From the NCBI RefSeq assembly GCF_000208745.1, contig NC_030851.1, positions 37,588,187 through 37,652,186 of the forward strand: 64,000 nt of DNA. Reading direction: 5' to 3'. The position numbers and the translations under genes are program-made. Origin of the DNA: Theobroma cacao. Its lineage: Eukaryota > Streptophyta > Magnoliopsida > Malvales > Malvaceae. The notes under the pieces are model-generated. The model worked only from the letters and a program-made list of their open reading frames with translations. It had not been told where the DNA came from and did no database searches. Position 1 is the stretch's first letter; the number at the start of each line of letters is the position of its first letter. Below, one piece after another: positions 57,711 to 64,000 of the stretch.

Positions 57711-60700
57711 TCTATTCTTCATTCGTTTCAGAGGAAATGTGATGTCAAAATTTGTATTCAATGACAATAATGTTATGTAATTATTTCAATTGATATTTTT
57801 TTTAATTGTAATATTGAGTTCCATACTTTAGTTCATTCACTGCTTCAATACTTTGTAAGACAATTACTGATTTTTGGGTACAACTTCATAAACAAAGTTC
57901 AATGACTTTCTCTCTCTCTCTTGGACCTTTTATCATGAAAAGCTGTATCGTACAGCGTAAATAATTAAAAACGGTAGATTAATTACATAGCCATTAATCA
58001 AGGGTTTGCGACTTCATAAATACAATCCCAAAGTGAATCTCACATATTATATATATATATATATATGTATATATTTGTGATTTTATATTTCTATTTGAAA
58101 TTCTATGTGATCCAAAATTACTATTTATACAAATAAAATTCTTTGAATTCTAGTTTAATTACAACTTTTTTGTCATTCTAAGTTGTATGATAAATGCTCA
58201 TTTTAAAATTCAACGTTTATTAAAATTTTCATTTCAAGAGTGAATTTATTTTTTTAAATAAGGATGAATTATTTTTTATTTTATATATATATATATATAA
58301 ATTGACGATAAGATTTAGTAATTATCTCTAATTTGACAAACAATTGTAACATTGGACCGAGATAACCTTTAGAACAAATATAAATTTGTGTCCCTTAATC
58401 TCTCTAACGGCAATGATTAACTTTTATCTTTAAACGAGTAGAATTGAATAAATTGCATCCTAATTTAAAAGAAATAATAATTTAAATATTGAAATGAAAA
58501 TTTTGATGAACTCGTTAAATGTTAACCATTAATGTTATGGAACCACAAAATTCTGCCTGAAGAGTACATATTGTTTATCTTTCGTTGGGGGGTGGGAATG
58601 GGAATGAGTGAGCTAATATTCCGTGGTGAATGAAATAATAATGCTTGAAAAAGTTAAAGAAAAACTATTAGTCGTAGCAGAAACAATGGTGGAGGGGGAG
58701 GGAGACATTGGCACATTGGGAGAGGACGCAGGTGCCACAAAGAAAGAGAAAGAATTAATATAGAAACAGGAAGAGTTTAATAATGAATCAAACACAAAAG
58801 AAGAAGGAAAAAGAAAGTAGAGATGCTTACACTTGTTTGTTGAGTTGGAAAGAATGGGAAGATGATGGAAGATTGATTCTCGACACATGCTGCATCCACC
58901 AAAAAGCAAACAAGAGGCAAAGGCAATCATCTTCCCCAAGTGTCCTGGATTCCAAATCTAATCATCTTTTCTTAAACTAATCCAAGTAAAACCCCTCGCA
59001 GAAACCATGCTTTCCTTTTGTTGACTTTGCCCTAAAAGTCTTTTTTACTTGCTTTCAAAGGACCTTCAACTTTAGCTTTCCAAACCCCGTCCATTTCCCC
59101 TTAAAGCACCACAACCAACTTCACTTTTTGCCCACAATTTTCAGCAATCCAGCCTTAAATGTTGCACGAGAAACAGATTTTCTATAATTTTTCTTGGTCC
59201 GAGCACACGAATTATATACGTATCAGTACCCATATTTGTAAAATTTAATTGCAAAATTGTGGATTCCAAGCATATGAATGATGTTTGTTTGTACATACGT
59301 GAATTATTTTTCTTTTAAAAAGACGTCGCAAGAATTAAAATTTTTTATTTCAATTTAAAAGATTCATATGCAAATTTAAATGCAAAATAATGAAATTTAT
59401 GAAATAGAAGATAATTATTTAGTTTAATGCCCAAGGAAACTCTGAATTAGTAAAATTCAAATTACATAAATAAGCATATATATATATATATGTAATTACT
59501 TGTATTGATAGAAACATATATATATATACATTAGATTCGTATGCTACAAACAATACTGTGTCAGCATACACATACAATTTATGTTGTGGAAATAGTACTT
59601 TAAATGTTTTTTGAATTGCTTTATATTAGAAATTATTACGTAGTAGATTAGACTTGAGATTGACTAACAAATCTCTTCTCCTTTCCTTTTCGCTTGAATT
59701 GCAAGCTACCAAACAAGAAGTATTCAATGCAATGCATAATCCAAAAGAGGTATACATGGCCTTCAATAATTTCATGATGAGGATGAGCAGGAAATGGCCC
59801 CTTGTTATTGCACTGAAACCTGAGGCCTTTGTCTGGTTTAGTTTTGTTGGTATCCAAAGAATTGGCATCTACTATAAGAGACACTGAAACCGAAAAATCA
59901 CAAAATATAAAGTAGAATCCAGGATCCCATGGCACGTTATCATCTCCCTTCAGACACCCTTTAGCCCACTTTTAAGGCATAGAGAAGATTTGTTTGTTTC
60001 TTTCACCCCTTCATGGAACTTTCATTTTTGTTTTCTTGGGATTTTTGTGAGTGTGAGAGAGAGGGAAAGGAAGAAATAGAAAAGAGATAGAGCGAGGGGG
60101 GAGAGAGAGAGGTGAGGCTGACATGCTGTTTGGTGGGTACTGTCAGGGTCTGAAAAGCAAACGTGCCTTGGGTAATAATCAGAATACATAGGAAAAAAGT
60201 TACCCAAAAGGATAAAAAGATAAATAAAGTAGATGTGCAAAAACTAAAGCAAGAAAAAGTAAAAATAAAGTAAGACAAAATTGTTAGGGACTTAACTCAG
60301 TTCCCAGAAAGTCAATAAAGTACTCCTCAAAAGTTTGGCCCATCTCAGAGACAAATATACCTACATTCAGGGCCTAATTTAACAGTAACATTACCAAAAT
60401 ACACGCCAGTTCCTTACCCTACCCCCCCTTCTCACCATTCCTGTTTTATCACAACAATTACAATGTCCCCTTCTCCAAGGTGCTCTCCTTTAATCGCCCA
60501 GTCAATCTCATTACCCCCTTCAAAATTTTTTCTTTACCCCCTCCCTCCTTCACGGATTGAGCTTTCAGCCTCAACTGTAAACCTGCTGTAACTTGTGAGG
60601 GTACGACCATTTTTTTTGTCCATCTATATATAACATAACTAAGGAAAAAAAGGAAAGGACGGGACCATATTTTTTACCGTAGGCTGTACAAAATGCAGAT

Positions 60701-63700
60701 ATTTGGATGTTGGTTGGTCCACATGTAATCCAGAAAAAAGAAAAGGGTACAGTTTTTTGAGTGCTTCTACGATTTACAGGAAATGTAAAGTTCCGTACGC
60801 CTCAAAATGTATGGCTTTACGTTGAGACACATGTCCACCGTCATTGCAGACAATACGGCAGCGAGACCTCACTGCCTTCCCCAAGAGCCAAAAGAATCCC
60901 TCCTGTGGCTTCCTGCCCTCGGTAGGTTACTCCCCCTTCAACAGGACCTACATTATCGTTCCTTCCCCAACAATTCTCACTGGACTCATGTCCTCCCTGT
61001 ATATTAGAATAGTAGATAAACTATGGCCTTTATTTTATCGGATTCATATTCCATTGATGCGGCAATCCTGGAATTTACTTACTATAACATTTTGTCTGTA
61101 CATAGAGAGGGTATTGGAACCAAGAGTTGTTTGTGATGGGTAGAAGTGATCTCTCTATTCTCTTAGAATATACTAATTTGATGGTCAACAGAACTTTTGG
61201 AGCTGTTTCTGTCTTACAAGTCTTTTGATTGAACACCATCATGGACGATCATGACAGATTTTTAACATCAACGGCATTTGAATTTGAATCCAGAAATTTT
61301 TGCAATTCATTACCAATGCCACCCAGTTGCTATTCTAGCAATGATAGTTCTTTACTTTGATAATCAGGTCACCAAGCTAAGAGATTTATAGGACACAAGG
61401 AAAGAGTAGGAAATTCAGGCTTGCTAGCCATGAACGGTAGAAAGAGAAGCCCAATTAATGGCCTACGCCAGACCCAATTACAAAGGGGGGGTTGTTAAGT
61501 ACCAAATCCAATCTTATGAAAATCCTGTTCCATCAGCTTAAGTCGGAACGATTTGCCGACAGCCTAAGGCTTGGTCGCCATGTTCTTCTTTCATTCTCCT
61601 AGAAGAACAGAAAAGTTCTGGGTGAAAGTTTGATTTGATGCGAATTAAAGTCCCTACTGCATGGACTATATACTTGTCATGCTTAAATACAGCATGAATG
61701 ATGTATCCCCAGATATGGCAAAAAAGAAAGAAAAACCTAATAACATTTTCGACTAGTTATTTTCTTTGTGATAAATGTATATTCATTTTTCTGAAATATA
61801 TAGTCAAAAAAATATACATTTCATTTATTATGGCTACCATATTTTATATGAATTTTTTAAAAATTGTTTGGTTTCCTTGTCGCTATGCATTTGTCTTTAC
61901 CTTGCGGGAAGTATGCTGCGATGAATGATATAACCAAACAAATTTAAAAATCTCAAGACAAAATCTTAAGAATGGTGGCCAGTATGGTGGTCGTTAGGTC
62001 AATTCATGTCTCGAGAAGTCCATGGATTTGACCCCACTGTGATTCATTTCATGAGTCGGTCATATGAAAGCAATATCAGAAAAGCTTGCTGTATACCTTC
62101 GACCTTTTAGAGTTAAGATGCAAAAGCCTGTTGAGCTGTATTAGAGATTAAATGTAGCCTTGGAACTTGGAAGCTTCAATTCATAGGTTGTTTGAAAATT
62201 TTTAGTCTTGTGTAATTACGTTAAACAATGTACACTCTGCCATTTGTTGTTAACAAATTGAAAGCTGGAAGCCAGAATCAAAACTTTGTGTAGCTCAGGA
62301 TGCCCGATTGTTGTTATGCCAACTGTCAGGAATAGAAGCTGGAGCAGCTACACCGAATAGTTTCTTTGGTTTTTCTACAATTTTTTTTCAGAAGAGATGA
62401 AAGGAGGAAAGATTATGGGAACTGGTGCTGATGAGAGGTCTGTGTGTTGCTGAAGGCATTATTAATGAAAGGGACTCTAACCACTAATAATTGAGGGCAA
62501 CGAGTCCAACGTGTTAGTCCTTTCCTTTGATTGATGGTAAAGAAAAGAATAACAATAGCATGCAAAATTAAATGGTTAACTCCCTTTGAAGGGGTGCCTG
62601 AGCAACCCCCTGACATCACCAGCAGCTCAGCATGACCAAGAAATTCATCAAAGAGAATGTTAGAACAACAACAAAAGTAAAATCAAGAATGAACAAGTTT
62701 TTACTTCATAAGAAATACTTGAATTAGATGTTCTTAATCATATTGCTTAATTGCCTACCTTTTTTCCTTTTCATGGAAGATCCTTTAACATTGAGGAAAA
62801 ATGTTTCTTCACAAAATTAACTTGCCTAATGGCATCAATCAGGGCTATAGGTAAGGAGGACCAGACAAGAAGGTTTCTTGCATAAATCTTTTCTTCCATA
62901 TCCGTCCAACCAAGATAAACCAAGATAACAGATTAGCACAAATAAGTATATGATTTTGTTATAGATATGATAAGACATTAAACAGGGGAAATTTTTGAAA
63001 CAGTTTTTAGCAGATATTTTAAATTGGATGGAATCAGAACCCGGACTCAAATATCGATGATTCTTTGTAATCAAATCTGCTGTCTGCATCTTGCTTGTTA
63101 GGATTTTCTCCATAATTAACTCATTAATTAGGTAATATATGAATTCACTTGAAGAATTGATACGAGAATAAGCTCTGTCCAAATCACCAAGTCTTTAAAT
63201 TCAGACCAATTGGATAGAGAATCCAACCCCTTTTCTTACGTCTGTACATTGTCAAGAGTCAGCCTTCATTCACCGGAGTTAGTTGTTGCCAATAGCTAAA
63301 TTCTGAATGCGAAAAAGATTCATTCGGTGGTGTAGAACTTTCAAGGGACGAATCCCAAGAGAAAAAATGAAAAAAGCTTCCATTCCAAGTATTAATCTGC
63401 AATTTATCCATGGGCATATGCAACTTCAAACAAGTAATAACGTGCACTGAACTTTAAGAACCTGGAAGTTTCTGCCCCAATGCTTGCTTTCAAGTCCTCC
63501 AACCCTGATGGAGTCCATGTATTAATGTAAACTTGGAGTTGAACGGGTAGTTAGGTTGTCATCTATCGACTCTGATGGTAGCGAAACAGAAAATTTTATT
63601 TAGCCTATCGTCAACCTGTAGTATATTTGGGAATTAATGTCTTAATCAAGTTGAGTTTCAAGGAAATTTCCTTCCCTGCAGTTTTACAAACTTTTCATGC

Positions 63701-64000
63701 AACTTCTAGTGGCCACACCAGGCAATCTGTTTACTTTTCTCATTGGAAAAAAAAAAAAGAAAAAAGAGTAGTTTTCTATGATCAGAATGAGTCCATATGG
63801 CTCATTTGCATCAATATACATATTCTCATTTTCCATCACTGAAATCCATGGGAAAGGGCTCCATCATCTTTCATTCTTTCTTTCTCAACACCAGAAAACT
63901 AAAACCACGTGAACTTGTCAACAGGCATTAATCGTATTCTCCCGTACCTGGCGGTTCAGAGGACTTTTATTTTCGTACCTTTCTTAGCTAAAATATGTAT
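57711..64000. other. Right-hand intergenic region, no supportable gene
   Basis: About 6.3 kb. (ta)n tracts occur at 58050-58070, 58283-58300 and 59480-59525, and a GA-rich tract at 60050-60115. Frames at 58613-58939 (minus), 60844-61143 (plus) and 62835-63182 (minus) are the longest but show no recognisable domain, splice partner or repeat. No tRNA, rRNA or microRNA precursor was recognised by eye. Untranslated exons or a promoter of a gene beyond 64000 cannot be excluded. Confidence 0.5.

Noticed and set aside
58613..58939. 108-codon minus-strand frame with a Pro/Ser-rich APASSPNVPMSPSPS stretch, like an arabinogalactan peptide
   Set aside because: No convincing signal peptide or lipid-anchor tail, poor codon pattern, and no paralogue evidence available.
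60844..61143. 99-codon plus-strand frame in the right intergenic region
   Set aside because: No recognised domain; overlaps another open frame of similar length and lacks promoter or splice context.
61550..61620. tRNA-like or hairpin-like stretch around gccgacagcctaaggcttgg
   Set aside because: Contains only a short inverted repeat (gcctaaggc); no cloverleaf, A/B box or microRNA-like duplex was found.

Overview
Nuclear DNA from a eudicot plant: spliced genes with GT-AG introns, AT-rich intergenic DNA, and plant-type LTR retrotransposons (Tekay, Tat/Ogre, Athila, copia), CACTA and Mutator-like DNA transposons and an endogenous caulimovirid. The repeat flavour resembles Malvaceae (cacao or cotton relatives), but that is an inference without a database search. 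Only one intact host gene is seen, an INDETERMINATE DOMAIN zinc-finger gene of the SGR5/IDD14-16 clade at 51.5-53.6 kb on the minus strand.

Region by region. (1) 1-3356: internally deleted Athila-like Ty3/gypsy element on the minus strand, running off the left edge and apparently inserted in the 5' LTR of the next element. (2) 3357-30344: decayed Tekay-type chromovirus on the plus strand. Its 3' LTR is split at 11096/30106 by a probable 3-kb solo LTR (TSD aaact/aaacc), which is itself split at 11929/27961 by a 16-kb Tat/Ogre-type element on the minus strand. The Tat/Ogre element has an extra ORF1, gag, protease, RT-RNase H, a second archaeal-type RNase H, integrase, a minisatellite before its 3' LTR, and LTRs of very unequal length (3295 and 817 bp). 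(3) 30345-34436: endogenous pararetrovirus remnant with protease, RT and RNase H in one frame broken by stops, then a promoter-like non-coding end. (4) 34440-39341: CACTA-type element with TTA target duplication and no transposase, carrying an intron-containing 5' piece of an ATX1/ATX2 (Trithorax-type H3K4 methyltransferase) gene. (5) 39829-46012: adenylate isopentenyltransferase (cytokinin synthesis) pseudogene on the minus strand, split by a 5.5-kb Ty1/copia element with two 382-bp LTRs and TSD taacc. (6) 46263-48350: 2.1-kb Mutator-like foldback element with ~0.8-kb inverted arms and an exact 11-bp target duplication. (7) 48.4-64 kb: gene-poor DNA around the IDD gene, with microsatellites and two copies of an AT-rich palindromic repeat.

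The first 48 kb is therefore layered transposon DNA that has interrupted or copied host genes; the right-hand quarter is a normal regulatory-gene neighbourhood. The observations most worth checking are the gene-carrying CACTA element, the resolved nesting order with target duplications, the LTR pairs that disagree internally (Tekay core replacement and Ogre 2.46-kb deletion next to a perfect hairpin), and the 12-bp inverted repeat within the IDD coding exon. No wholly new type of system was recognised.
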